Source: an uncultured Bacillota bacterium (GTDB lineage: Bacteria > Bacillota > Clostridia > Peptostreptococcales > Anaerovoracaceae). Taken from it: 64,000 bases of DNA. The translations under genes and the position numbers were made by a program. The notes below the pieces were generated by a model, which was given only the letters and a program-made list of their open reading frames with translations, made no database searches and was not told where the DNA came from. The stretch is from assembly GCA_949287095.1 (NCBI GenBank), contig CASEFA010000006.1, positions 54,791 to 118,790 of the forward strand. Direction: 5' to 3'. This document shows positions 54,172 through 61,234 of the stretch, one piece after another (positions within the stretch are counted from its first letter, which is position 1; each line of letters starts with the position of its first letter).

Positions 54172-54981
54172 ATGAAAAAGGGTGATTTTAAAGAGAAGAA
54201 AAATTTAATAGAGGAAGAAGTCAGGGAAGAACTGCACCGTGAGAAGGCCGAGGTCAAAGAGGCAATTAAGCACACGAAGCGCAGCAAGGTCGTGCTGTCC
54301 ATATTGAAGCTGCTGCTTCTCTTTACCATCGTAATTGCGATTCCGGTATACATCGTTTTCTGCCACAGGGATTTCATTACCAGCTTCGACAGTATAGAAG
54401 ACGTAGTGTCTTTCCTGGAAAACTACAAGACGGAAAGCATACTCGTTTATATCGCAATGCAGGCCGTCCAGATTATAATTTCCGTAATTCCAGGCCAGGC
54501 CTTTCAGTTTGCCGCCGGAATTCTGTGGGGATTCTTTCTGGGGCTGCTGTTTTCGCTCATTGGCGCCTTTGTCGGAACCACCATTTCATTTTATCTGGCA
54601 AAGCTTCTGGGACGGGACGCCATGCATCTTCTCTTCACCGAGGAAAAGATGAACTGGTTCGTCGAAAAGCTTAACAGCAGGAAGGCATACACCATAGTAT
54701 TCCTCATTTATCTCATACCTGGTCTGCCCAAGGATATTATGAGCTATGCGGCGGGTATTTCTTCGATGAATTTCAAGGCTTTCCTCATATTCTCAATGAT
54801 AGGCAGAACTCCCGCAATGTCGGGCAGCCTTCTCATCGGAGCCCTTTATTTCAGCGGACATTACGGCATAATGGTAGCCATCGGCGTATTTGCAGTGGCG
54901 GCGTTCGTCCTTTGCATAGTGTTCAGGAAAAAGATAAGCAACTACATAGATAAACTTTACGAAAAAGTAACGGAGGATTAA
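54172..54981 (+). CDS. TVP38/TMEM64 (DedA-like) membrane protein
   Basis: A 269-residue SNARE-associated/VTT-domain membrane protein. A charged, helical N-terminus (about 1-45) precedes several TM segments; the core motif GQAFQFAAGILWGFFLGLLFSLIGAFVGTTISFYLAKLLGRDA and YLIPGLPKDIMSYAAGISSM belongs to the family, whose members act as lipid scramblases or transporters. AAGGGG six bases before ATG 54172 favours this start over ATG 54154. The next gene follows 3 bases later. Confidence 0.87.
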   Translation: MKKGDFKEKKNLIEEEVREELHREKAEVKEAIKHTKRSKVVLSILKLLLLFTIVIAIPVYIVFCHRDFITSFDSIEDVVSFLENYKTESILVYIAMQAVQIIISVIPGQAFQFAAGILWGFFLGLLFSLIGAFVGTTISFYLAKLLGRDAMHLLFTEEKMNWFVEKLNSRKAYTIVFLIYLIPGLPKDIMSYAAGISSMNFKAFLIFSMIGRTPAMSGSLLIGALYFSGHYGIMVAIGVFAVAAFVLCIVFRKKISNYIDKLYEKVTED

Positions 54982-54984
54982 ATT

Positions 54985-55584
54985 TTGGCAAAGAAACATT
55001 ATCCGGATGAAGAAGAATATATTGTTTCAAGAAAGGGGAGGAAACCGGGAGAAATCGGTAAAATCAGCAGATTTCTTCTGATTTTCCTCATGATTTTAAT
55101 ACTGCTTGCAGTGTATATGGTTATAAAATACCGCAATTCCGAACCCCTGACCAATGAAAGTACGGAATTCTGGGCCGAAATTTACGACGGCGATATAGAC
55201 AGCAGTAACATTTCAGAACTTGAAGGTTTTGATGCGAAATGTAAGGAAGGAATTCCGGCTTACCTTAACATAAAGAACTTTATTGACGATGAAGAATATA
55301 TGTCTGATATCGAGTTCGACGGAGAAGTCTACAGATACAGTTCTTCAGTGGGTAACGGCATTATTTCCGGCAGCTTCAGCAATGAGAAATATCCATACTG
55401 CACTTATTACAGCGGAACCTGTGACGGCGACAAAGTCGTTCTCATGTCACTGTCCCAGTCCGAAGAGCTTGCGGAACTCGATATGAAAACCGTATATGAT
55501 GAAGTGATAAAGGACAGCGCCGGAGACAGCGGAAATTACAGCGAAGATCAGTTCCAGGTAATACTTTTAGGATATGTTGAATAG
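54985..55584 (+). CDS. Hypothetical single-pass membrane protein
   Basis: I do not recognise this 199-residue protein. A basic cytoplasmic N-terminus (to about residue 27) is followed by one strong TM helix (ISRFLLIFLMILILLAVYMV) and an acidic extracytoplasmic domain of about 145 residues rich in Asp, Glu, Ser and Tyr, with three cysteines. The start is TTG 54985 with GGAGG 8 bases upstream. It overlaps the following transporter by 11 bases and is in the same operon as the VTT-domain protein, so a membrane role is likely. Confidence 0.75.
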   Translation: MAKKHYPDEEEYIVSRKGRKPGEIGKISRFLLIFLMILILLAVYMVIKYRNSEPLTNESTEFWAEIYDGDIDSSNISELEGFDAKCKEGIPAYLNIKNFIDDEEYMSDIEFDGEVYRYSSSVGNGIISGSFSNEKYPYCTYYSGTCDGDKVVLMSLSQSEELAELDMKTVYDEVIKDSAGDSGNYSEDQFQVILLGYVE

Positions 55585-56692
55585 TTTTCTTCTTACCTTA
55601 AAACAGTTCATAAAAAAGGACACAGTTCTTGCCATTGCAGCAGCTCTGGCTCTCGTGTCCTCTTTTTTAGTGCCGCCGAATCCGGCCTACGGGGAATATG
55701 TGGACTGGAATACTCTGGCGCTTCTCTTCAGCCTTATGGCTGTCGTCAAACTGCTTCAGAACGCTCACGTTTTCACGTATTTTGCGGGTATTCTTATAAA
55801 CAAAGCTTCGGACACGCGCCTTATCCTTGCCATACTCGTATTCCTGCCTTTTGCGGCAAGCATGTTTATAACAAACGATGTAGCGCTGATAACCTTCGTT
55901 CCGTTCGGCCTTGAAGTTCTCAAAACGTGCGGCCAGAGAAGACTTATAATCCCGATGGCGGTGCTTCAGACCATTGCCGCCAATTTAGGCAGCATGGCGA
56001 CGCCTATGGGCAATCCTCAAAATCTCTACATATACGAGCAGTCTGGAGAGTCGATGGGCTGGATTACCGGAATTATGGCTCCTTACGCCGGTATTTCTTT
56101 TTTTATGATAGCTGTAATCGTTCTCTTTACGGGAGGGGAAACTGTGGAAGTTTCCCGGGTCACCGCCCGGATAGGACGAAAGCGGGATATAGCTGCCGGA
56201 ATCGCGGGATTTGCGCTCTGCATCATGGCACTCTTTGACATTATTCCGGTAATTCATCTTGCAGTATTTATATTTCTGTTTATGGCCGTATGGGACAAAA
56301 AATCCCTGTTTCAGGTGGATTATTCGCTGCTCCTCACATTCATTGCATTCTTTATCTTTATAGGTAATACGGGATCTCTGAGCGTAGTTCGTGATTTTAT
56401 GTCAGAAATGGTGGAAGGGCATACCGAAATGACGGCAATACTCGCAAGCCAGATTGTAAGTAATGTACCGGCTGCGCTTCTTCTTTCAGGATTTACGGAT
56501 AACTGGGAGCAGCTGGTTATAGGGTGCAACCTGGGAGGTCTCGGTACTCTCATAGCATCCATGGCAAGCCTCATATCTTATAAGTTTATAGCCGGGGATT
56601 ATCCTGAACTTAAGACAAAATATATAATTACATTTACCGTCCTTAATGTTATGTTTCTGGCAGTTCTCCTTATAGCGGGAATATTCCTGTAG
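55574..56692 (+). CDS. ArsB/CitM-like anion transporter (SLC13 superfamily)
   Basis: A 372-residue ion transporter family protein with about 10 TM segments. Two symmetric motifs are visible: FITNDVALITFVPFGLEVL with ANLGSMATPMGNPQNLYIY, and QIVSNVPAALLLSGF with GCNLGGLGTLIASMASLI. This pattern marks ArsB, CitMHS and NhaD relatives that move anions or sodium. The substrate is unknown; no ars genes are nearby. ATG 55574 overlaps the previous gene by 11 bases. The SOS-type promoter begins 7 bases after its stop. Confidence 0.85.
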   Translation: MLNSFLLTLKQFIKKDTVLAIAAALALVSSFLVPPNPAYGEYVDWNTLALLFSLMAVVKLLQNAHVFTYFAGILINKASDTRLILAILVFLPFAASMFITNDVALITFVPFGLEVLKTCGQRRLIIPMAVLQTIAANLGSMATPMGNPQNLYIYEQSGESMGWITGIMAPYAGISFFMIAVIVLFTGGETVEVSRVTARIGRKRDIAAGIAGFALCIMALFDIIPVIHLAVFIFLFMAVWDKKSLFQVDYSLLLTFIAFFIFIGNTGSLSVVRDFMSEMVEGHTEMTAILASQIVSNVPAALLLSGFTDNWEQLVIGCNLGGLGTLIASMASLISYKFIAGDYPELKTKYIITFTVLNVMFLAVLLIAGIFL

Positions 56693-56699
56693 TTTTTTT

Positions 56700-56777
56700 C
56701 GAACAAACGTTCACTTTTCTCTTGACAGCGAACAGATGTTCTGTTATTATGTTCTCAGTAAAAAGAACATATGTTTG
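56700..56777 (+). promoter_or_regulatory. SOS promoter with three LexA-type boxes
   Basis: CGAACAAACGTTCA (56700-56713), CGAACAGATGTTCT (56729-56742) and AGAACATATGTTTG (56764-56777) fit the Bacillus/Clostridium LexA box CGAACN4GTTCG with few mismatches. TTGACA (56722-56727) and TATTAT (56745-56750) are 17 bp apart, and the second box lies between them. LexA bound there would block the promoter, with the outer boxes adding strength. The downstream gene is a YneA-like LysM protein. Confidence 0.9.
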
Positions 56778-56795
56778 TGAAGGGCGGGTGAAACC

Positions 56796-57119
56796 ATGAC
56801 AGGTGCTTTACATAGCAGAGAAAACGGAAAGAGATACAGAATAGCTTCCAGATTAAAGTTTACCATATTTATAACCATAGTGATTCTTATGGCTGTATTC
56901 GTTGTAGCTACAATGGCCGGCTTTAACGATGTCAGCGGTTCCGCCATAGACCGGTTCGAGTACAGAACCGTAGCGTCCGGCGAAACATTATGGTCCATAG
57001 CATCCGACTATAACGACGGTACCGAAGACATACGACAGACTATCTATGAAATATGCCAGGCTAACGACATTACGGCTGAAACTCTTACCGCAGGACAGCA
57101 GCTGGTTATACCGCTGTAA
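56796..57119 (+). CDS. YneA-like SOS cell-division suppressor (TM plus LysM)
   Basis: A 107-residue protein with one TM helix (about 23-42) and a C-terminal LysM domain (about 56-107, YRTVASGETLWSIASDYN...QQLVIPL). Size and layout match B. subtilis YneA and staphylococcal SosA, small membrane proteins that stop septation during DNA damage. Three LexA-type boxes in its promoter support this strongly. Unlike B. subtilis, lexA does not lie next to it. AGGGCGGGTG precedes ATG 56796. The next transcribed element is the structured RNA near 57232. Confidence 0.85.
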   Translation: MTGALHSRENGKRYRIASRLKFTIFITIVILMAVFVVATMAGFNDVSGSAIDRFEYRTVASGETLWSIASDYNDGTEDIRQTIYEICQANDITAETLTAGQQLVIPL

Positions 57120-57231
57120 TATGGCCGTAAAAACGAGGCTCTAATTTGCGTTTTAAGCGATTTTTTACAGCAGGGTAATATCTCAGGTCATATTAAAAAA
57201 AGCCTTCATTTTTCCAAATCATACATAAAAG

Positions 57232-57315
57232 AAAATAATCCTTTAGCCGGGCCGCTCATCAAGCTGAAGACTGGGAAGCAGTGAGTCGGGCCGCCACGGC
57301 AGGGATTATTTTTTT
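57232..57315 (+). ncRNA. Structured RNA element ending in an intrinsic terminator
   Basis: AAAATAATCC (57232-57241) pairs perfectly with GGATTATTTT (57303-57312). Nested helices GCCG/CGGC (57246-57249 with 57297-57300), GGCC/GGCC (57250-57253 with 57289-57292) and CTCA/TGAG (57255-57258 with 57282-57285) lie inside, around a 23-base apical region. A TTTTTTT run ends it. It looks like a folded RNA or complex terminator of the LysM gene. I do not recognise a known riboswitch class, and no plus-strand gene follows for 4 kb. Confidence 0.45.
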
Positions 57316-57440
57316 ACAGTAAAGTATGTTTCTCGATGAAAGTGAGAGAAGAATATATGCATATGTTAATTGTACGCGGCCACAGGACGACGTATGACGT
57401 GGTGGACGTCGATTATCGCTTTTCTGCGGTGTTTCAACCG

Positions 57441-57476
57441 TAACTATTCCCAAAATTATGTTTTTAGGAATAGTTA
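57441..57476. repeat. Perfect 10-bp inverted repeat
   Basis: TAACTATTCC (57441-57450) and GGAATAGTTA (57467-57476) flank a 16-base AT-rich loop. It lies 16 bases beyond the stop of the minus-strand gene ending at 57493. No T-run follows on either strand, so it is a weak terminator candidate. The rest of the gene-free stretch 57316-57440 shows no gene; CGACGT/ACGTCG (57388-57393, 57406-57411) is a short palindrome. Confidence 0.5.
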
Positions 57477-57492
57477 GGTCTCTTGCCCACTA

Positions 57493-57984
57493 TCACATTA
57501 TGACGGCTTTGTACCACTCCATGTTTCTATCGGTCGGATTATATTCCTTTACCATTTCGAAAAAGTCTTCAATAAGAGTTCCTCTGAAGTGCTGGCTTAA
57601 TATCTCTCCGTCGTCTTTAAGTTTTACCATATGATAAATGCCTGTCTCTTCATCAAATGATTCTTTGATGAACTTAAATCCCTTGACGGTATCGTCCTTT
57701 AAGTGAAACTCGATACTATATACATTGTAACCGCCTTTTGCCTGTCCAAGCTGTGTACCTTCAGACTCGCAGCGATTTATGGCACGTATCAGGGATTCAA
57801 TATCCCCTTCCTCATATACGCATGTTTTATCGAATTCCGCCTCTATGGTAAGCTCCGCAAATTTGACATCTGAGGCTTTGATATCTACACCGGTAAACGT
57901 TCCTAAGACGAATACGCGGATAAGGACAGCTGCCATTATAAGTCCAATCACGGACACCAGCTTCATTTTCCTATTTATAACCAT
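57493..57984 (-). CDS. Hypothetical membrane-anchored protein
   Basis: A 163-residue protein I do not recognise. One TM helix near the N-terminus (about residues 9-25) is followed by a mostly beta-rich, acidic outside domain containing YNVYSIEFHLKDD, SFDEETGIYHMVKL and two cysteines. It sits directly behind the C39-like fragment with a 14-base gap, on the same strand and probably in one operon, which suggests a peptidase-linked partner or immunity-like protein. Start chosen as ATG 57984 because AGAGG lies about 10 bases upstream; an earlier TTG at 57990 is possible. Confidence 0.65.
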   Translation of the reverse strand: MVINRKMKLVSVIGLIMAAVLIRVFVLGTFTGVDIKASDVKFAELTIEAEFDKTCVYEEGDIESLIRAINRCESEGTQLGQAKGGYNVYSIEFHLKDDTVKGFKFIKESFDEETGIYHMVKLKDDGEILSQHFRGTLIEDFFEMVKEYNPTDRNMEWYKAVIM

Positions 57985-57998
57985 ATGCAATAAGCCTC

Positions 57999-58364
57999 TT
58001 AAAGTTCAAGATATTTTGTGATATTATATTTATTACCGCTACTCAACGCACTATATTGGATTTCTTTATCGATTGCTTTAGCAGAAACTTCTAAGGTTCT
58101 ACATCCACTACTGTAAAGCGGATCCATTATATAAACAAAATAGGTAGTGGATGCCGATACAGAGTTCACACTATATCCTCTAACCACAATAAAATGCCCT
58201 GAGATTAAATTATAGCTAACATAAGAAGCTATAGGGTTATTTGCCTTAATGTTTCTCTGAACATCACTCATCTTTAATGCAAAACTATTTGTTGATGTTG
58301 AAAGGTTATACTTGTCAGATAGTATTTGCTTTAATGTAAGTAATTTCGCTATACGTTTTTTCAT
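57999..58364 (-). CDS. C39-like cysteine peptidase fragment without catalytic Cys
   Basis: A 121-residue protein whose second half looks like the C-terminal half of a papain-like C39_2 peptidase: INPIASYVSYNL-type strand, LISGHFIVVRGY with catalytic-type H57, and YIMDP with D81. The N-terminal half carrying the catalytic cysteine (usually in a QxxxxxC-W/G motif) is missing; the only cysteine, in SSGCRT, lies after the His. Either the gene is a truncated pseudogene or a small non-catalytic protein. A strong AAGGAGG, 8 bases before ATG 58364, and its own promoter indicate that it is still expressed. Local DNA is very AT-rich. Confidence 0.6.
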   Translation of the reverse strand: MKKRIAKLLTLKQILSDKYNLSTSTNSFALKMSDVQRNIKANNPIASYVSYNLISGHFIVVRGYSVNSVSASTTYFVYIMDPLYSSGCRTLEVSAKAIDKEIQYSALSSGNKYNITKYLEL

Positions 58365-58414
58365 AGTACGCACCTCCTTCGAAATAATATAATTTAAAAT
58401 TTCCTTATATTTAC

Positions 58415-58442
58415 ATTATATTATATTCTGAAAATAATGCAA
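58415..58442 (-). promoter_or_regulatory. Promoter of the C39-like pair
   Basis: On the minus strand TTGCAT (58442-58437) and TATAAT (58420-58415) are 16 bp apart. The surrounding 100 bases are about 80 percent AT, clearly different from the neighbouring genes. Confidence 0.6.
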
Positions 58443-58491
58443 CTGTTTTTTGTATTTTCAAAATTTAATATTATTTACAATGGGATCTGAA

Positions 58492-59184
58492 TTAGTCTGA
58501 TTCACCGTTAAACGGACATCTCCTGCCGAGGCACTGATTGTTTTCATGAGAACGGCTGCATTTTATTTCGGATATGTCCATCTTTACGCCCAGGTTTTCC
58601 TCTATGAACTTTACGGCTTCCGTCAAAGCCAGATACGAATTTCTCTTGCAGCACCTCGGACCTCCGATGGCGCCAATGGCGGCTAAGGATCTGGATGTCA
58701 TTAAATTAGATAATCCCCAGGTTTCTATCGCTAATGGCGTAGATCCGGTTACGATGGATACGAATATGCCCGCGCTGATTCCCGCTCCGCATGCACCCCA
58801 GAATCCGCAGGCGCCTCCGGGCACTTCCCTGCCCCTCTCCTGCATTTCAAAAAGCGCCTTTTCAAGGTCTATTCCGCCGCCTGCATTTCTGTAAGCTGTA
58901 AGCAGCGCAGAGCCTACCATTATGTGGTGTTCAGGTCCGTGCATGTGGCAGAATTCCATGTTCATTAGCCTATCCATTATCTCGATGGGATTTCTCGATT
59001 TCTCCTGCATACAGGCTGAAATAACCGCATCTATGCCACTTTCATGACAGCTGCTGCACACGAAGTGACCATTTGCGCACTTTGTCCGTGTCATTTCCTT
59101 TTTATGACATATTTCACATTCCATCTCTACGCCTTTTTCCATATACTCAAGCGGCGCGCCGCAGATTAAACATTCATCTTTCAT
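58492..59184 (-). CDS. DUF5714 cysteine-rich protein
   Basis: A 230-residue cysteine-rich protein. Two Cys pairs at the N-terminus (CLICGAPLEY and CEICHKKE) and CANGHFVCSSCHESG form probable zinc or Fe-S knuckles. The middle has HGPEHHIMVGSALLTAYRNAGG and GGACGFWGACGAGISAGIFVSI, the end CCKRNSY and CSRSHENNQCLGRRCPF. This pattern matches DUF5714, seen in many anaerobes, sometimes with radical SAM enzymes. Function unknown. ATG 59184 is preceded by AGGAAA. It follows the toxin gene on the same strand after a 33-base gap. Confidence 0.78.
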   Translation of the reverse strand: MKDECLICGAPLEYMEKGVEMECEICHKKEMTRTKCANGHFVCSSCHESGIDAVISACMQEKSRNPIEIMDRLMNMEFCHMHGPEHHIMVGSALLTAYRNAGGGIDLEKALFEMQERGREVPGGACGFWGACGAGISAGIFVSIVTGSTPLAIETWGLSNLMTSRSLAAIGAIGGPRCCKRNSYLALTEAVKFIEENLGVKMDISEIKCSRSHENNQCLGRRCPFNGESD

Positions 59185-59217
59185 TATTTCCTACTTTCCA
59201 AAATATTACTTTGATGA

Positions 59218-59625
59218 CTAAATATTTTTCAGTGATTCAGGCAGAACTGCCCTTACCGGTGAAGCTTTATAATCCTTAATATTTCTGGTTACTATAAAAT
59301 CTGCCCCTATTCTCTTAGCTGTCATAGACATGACGGCATCTTCAAAGTCTTTCATATCTGCAGCAAGAGCATTCATACAGTCGTCTGACCCTGTATCTAT
59401 AAGAACAAACAGCTCCAACAGCTTATTGATTATGTCTTTTACTTTGCCTGTACTGTGAACCGACTTACGAGCAAAGTAATAAACATCACATAACTCCTTC
59501 GCGGTTATGCAGCCTTCAATCCGCCCTCCGGCCACAGCCTTGAAAATCTCGAAGGAATTGTGAAAAAACGGTTCTCTTTTCTGCAGTACATCTATGATTA
59601 TACAGGTATCTACGACTACTCTCAT
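59218..59625 (-). CDS. PIN domain toxin (VapC-like)
   Basis: A 135-residue PIN-domain RNase. Acidic residues expected in the active site are visible as D6 in VVVDTCIIIDVL, E in ITAKELCDVYYFAR and D in MKDFEDAVMSMTA, followed by GADFIVTRNIKDY. Such toxins cut tRNA or mRNA when released from their antitoxin. The start overlaps the antitoxin stop by 4 bases, the usual arrangement with the antitoxin first. The target RNA cannot be read from the sequence. Confidence 0.88.
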   Translation of the reverse strand: MRVVVDTCIIIDVLQKREPFFHNSFEIFKAVAGGRIEGCITAKELCDVYYFARKSVHSTGKVKDIINKLLELFVLIDTGSDDCMNALAADMKDFEDAVMSMTAKRIGADFIVTRNIKDYKASPVRAVLPESLKNI

Positions 59626-59837
59626 AACTTGGATAACCTTTCCTCCATAACCTCTTCATAGGAAATATCATCAGGAATTACGCCGATAAGAGATTCCGCT
59701 ACTTTTATCCTGCTTTCGTAAGGATTCGACAGCTTGGAAACCACTTTACCGTTTTTCGTAATAAATATATCCTCCTGACTTGATTTAGCAATATACGTAG
59801 CCAGGTTCTCCCTTAATTCAGAAGTTGTAATGTACAT
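59622..59837 (-). CDS. Antitoxin, Phd/YefM-like
   Basis: A 71-residue antitoxin. The N-terminal DNA-binding half (MYITTSELRENLATYIAKSSQEDIFITKNGKVVSKLSNP) is of the Phd/YefM fold, and the C-terminal tail (ISYEEVMEERLSKL) should wrap the toxin. AAAGGAGG precedes ATG 59837; a frame extension to 59858 is not needed. The promoter carries TTGTACA/TGTACAA arms that could be its operator, so the pair is probably autoregulated. Confidence 0.87.
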   Translation of the reverse strand: MYITTSELRENLATYIAKSSQEDIFITKNGKVVSKLSNPYESRIKVAESLIGVIPDDISYEEVMEERLSKL

Positions 59838-59850
59838 ATTGCGACCTCCT

Positions 59851-59889
59851 TTGTACATATATTATACAAAAAGTGTACAAGAAAATCAA
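59851..59889 (-). promoter_or_regulatory. Toxin-antitoxin promoter with palindromic operator
   Basis: On the minus strand TTGATT (59889-59884) and TATAAT (59866-59861) are 17 bp apart. TTGTACA (59851-59857) and TGTACAA (59874-59880) form a 7-bp inverted repeat across 30 bases that surrounds the -10. A further GTAC sits at 59897-59900. Antitoxin binding here would repress the operon. Confidence 0.7.
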
Positions 59890-59910
59890 TACCATTGTAC
59901 TGTAACGAAT

Positions 59911-59940
59911 ACAAAAACTGCCGGAGAAAAATCTCCGGCA
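59911..59940 (-). terminator. Terminator of the Fe-S aldo/keto reductase gene
   Basis: TGCCGGAGA (59919-59927) pairs with TCTCCGGCA (59932-59940), loop AAAA. The minus-strand tail GTTTTTGT completes it. It lies just upstream of the toxin-antitoxin promoter and insulates it. Confidence 0.8.
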
Positions 59941-59970
59941 CAAATTAGATACATTTATCATCTCAATAGC

Positions 59971-61071
59971 TTACTTTCCGAAATAAGCCGCTATTTCTTC
60001 CATCCTTCCCGTCTGATCGACACCAAACGGACAGCGGGAATCGCAGTGGCCGCATTTGATGCAGTCCTTTGCGGTTTTTTCAAGGTTCATATAGTGGTCG
60101 CGGGCCAGTATATCTCTCGCCATTGAAAGATCATAGTACTTGTTTATGAGACCTACGTCAAGACCTGCGGGACATGGCTGACAGTGATTGCAGTAGACAC
60201 ATGCGCCTTTTGTCTCCTTTGGCGTGTAGGAACCTATTACAGAGTAATCCCTCTCCTCTTCCGGCGCGTCGAGATATCCTAAAACTTTTCTCAGATCCTG
60301 CCTGTTTCTGCACCCAGGAAGGACAGTCATTACTCCGGGACGATCCAGAGCGTACTGAATGCACTGATATTCACTCATGGCCACGCCAAAAGGCGAAGTT
60401 GCGCCGTCGAGAAGCTGACCGCCGCAGAAAGGTTTCATCACCGATATTCCGACACCTTCCGTCTCGCACCTTCTGTAAAGCTCATATCTCTCGTTTCCGG
60501 AACCAAAAGCGTAATCACCGTGATTATAGTCGTAGGCGGGATTTATGCTGAACATGAGAACATCGATAATATTCATATCCATAACCATACCTGCGATTCC
60601 GGGAGTGTGGGTTGAAAGACCTATGTGCTTTATGACGCCCTGCTTTTTAAGTTCCTTTATGTAGTCTATGGTTCCTGCATCTGTGGCCTTCTGAAGATCC
60701 GCCTCCTCGTCGATGCAGTGAATAAAGCCGAAATCTATGTAGTCCGTCTTAAGACTTTCAAGCTGCCAGTCTATGGATTTTTTAATATCGTCAAGGTTCA
60801 GGGTCCATCCGTACTGGCCCGTGGTGTAATCCGCTCCGAAGTGAACCTGATAATATACTTTTTTCCTGTCGGCTCCGCTTCCTATAACCGTACCGTATGG
60901 TCTGAAAGCCGAAGCATGACCTGCCGCCATATCGAAGTAATTTACACCCTTTTCAACGGCTTCTGCAATAGTTGCCTCCATCTCTTTCTCATTGGATTCG
61001 CCTAATGAACTGTTTCCGAAACCTATAATGCTTATATTCTCTCCTCCGTGAGGAAGCTTTCTATACTCCAT
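59971..61071 (-). CDS. Aldo/keto reductase with C-terminal 4Fe-4S ferredoxin-like domain
   Basis: A 366-residue fusion of an aldo/keto reductase barrel (about residues 1-270; NYFDMAAGHAS, DYIDFGFIHCID, HIGLSTHTPG, GCRNRQDL) and a ferredoxin-like tail (about 280-366) with CVYCNHCQPCPAGLD and CIKCGHCDSRCPFGV. The tail supplies the cysteines for one or two 4Fe-4S clusters. Several catalytic positions differ from classical AKRs: the Tyr of the DxxxxY motif appears replaced by His in DMAAGHAS, so electrons may come from Fe-S rather than NADPH. GAGGAG selects ATG 61071. Such proteins are common in Clostridia, and their substrate is unknown. Confidence 0.88.
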   Translation of the reverse strand: MEYRKLPHGGENISIIGFGNSSLGESNEKEMEATIAEAVEKGVNYFDMAAGHASAFRPYGTVIGSGADRKKVYYQVHFGADYTTGQYGWTLNLDDIKKSIDWQLESLKTDYIDFGFIHCIDEEADLQKATDAGTIDYIKELKKQGVIKHIGLSTHTPGIAGMVMDMNIIDVLMFSINPAYDYNHGDYAFGSGNERYELYRRCETEGVGISVMKPFCGGQLLDGATSPFGVAMSEYQCIQYALDRPGVMTVLPGCRNRQDLRKVLGYLDAPEEERDYSVIGSYTPKETKGACVYCNHCQPCPAGLDVGLINKYYDLSMARDILARDHYMNLEKTAKDCIKCGHCDSRCPFGVDQTGRMEEIAAYFGK

Positions 61072-61186
61072 AGTCATCATCTCCTCGCATAATATCTGTC
61101 AAAATACGTCTTTATATATTATAACAGCTTTCGGCGATATAATCTAATGCCTAAATATAATACCGATAAATACGTAAAAGGCATAA

Positions 61187-61214
61187 CAAAAAACCGGAGC
61201 AGTATATACTCCGG
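61187..61214 (-). terminator. Terminator of the hemolysin III-like gene
   Basis: CCGGAG (61194-61199) pairs with CTCCGG (61209-61214); an inner GTATATAC palindrome at 61202-61209 strengthens the loop. On the minus strand TTTTTTGTT follows. Confidence 0.75.
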
Positions 61215-61234
61215 CATCAGTTAAGTCTTTCAGC

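Noticed and set aside
57232..57315. Known riboswitch (cobalamin, c-di-GMP, THF).
   Set aside because: I could not match any core consensus, and no downstream gene on the same strand would be controlled.
57259..57453. A 64-codon minus-strand frame beside the structured RNA.
   Set aside because: It covers the RNA helices on the opposite strand and lacks a ribosome site; composition is not protein-like.
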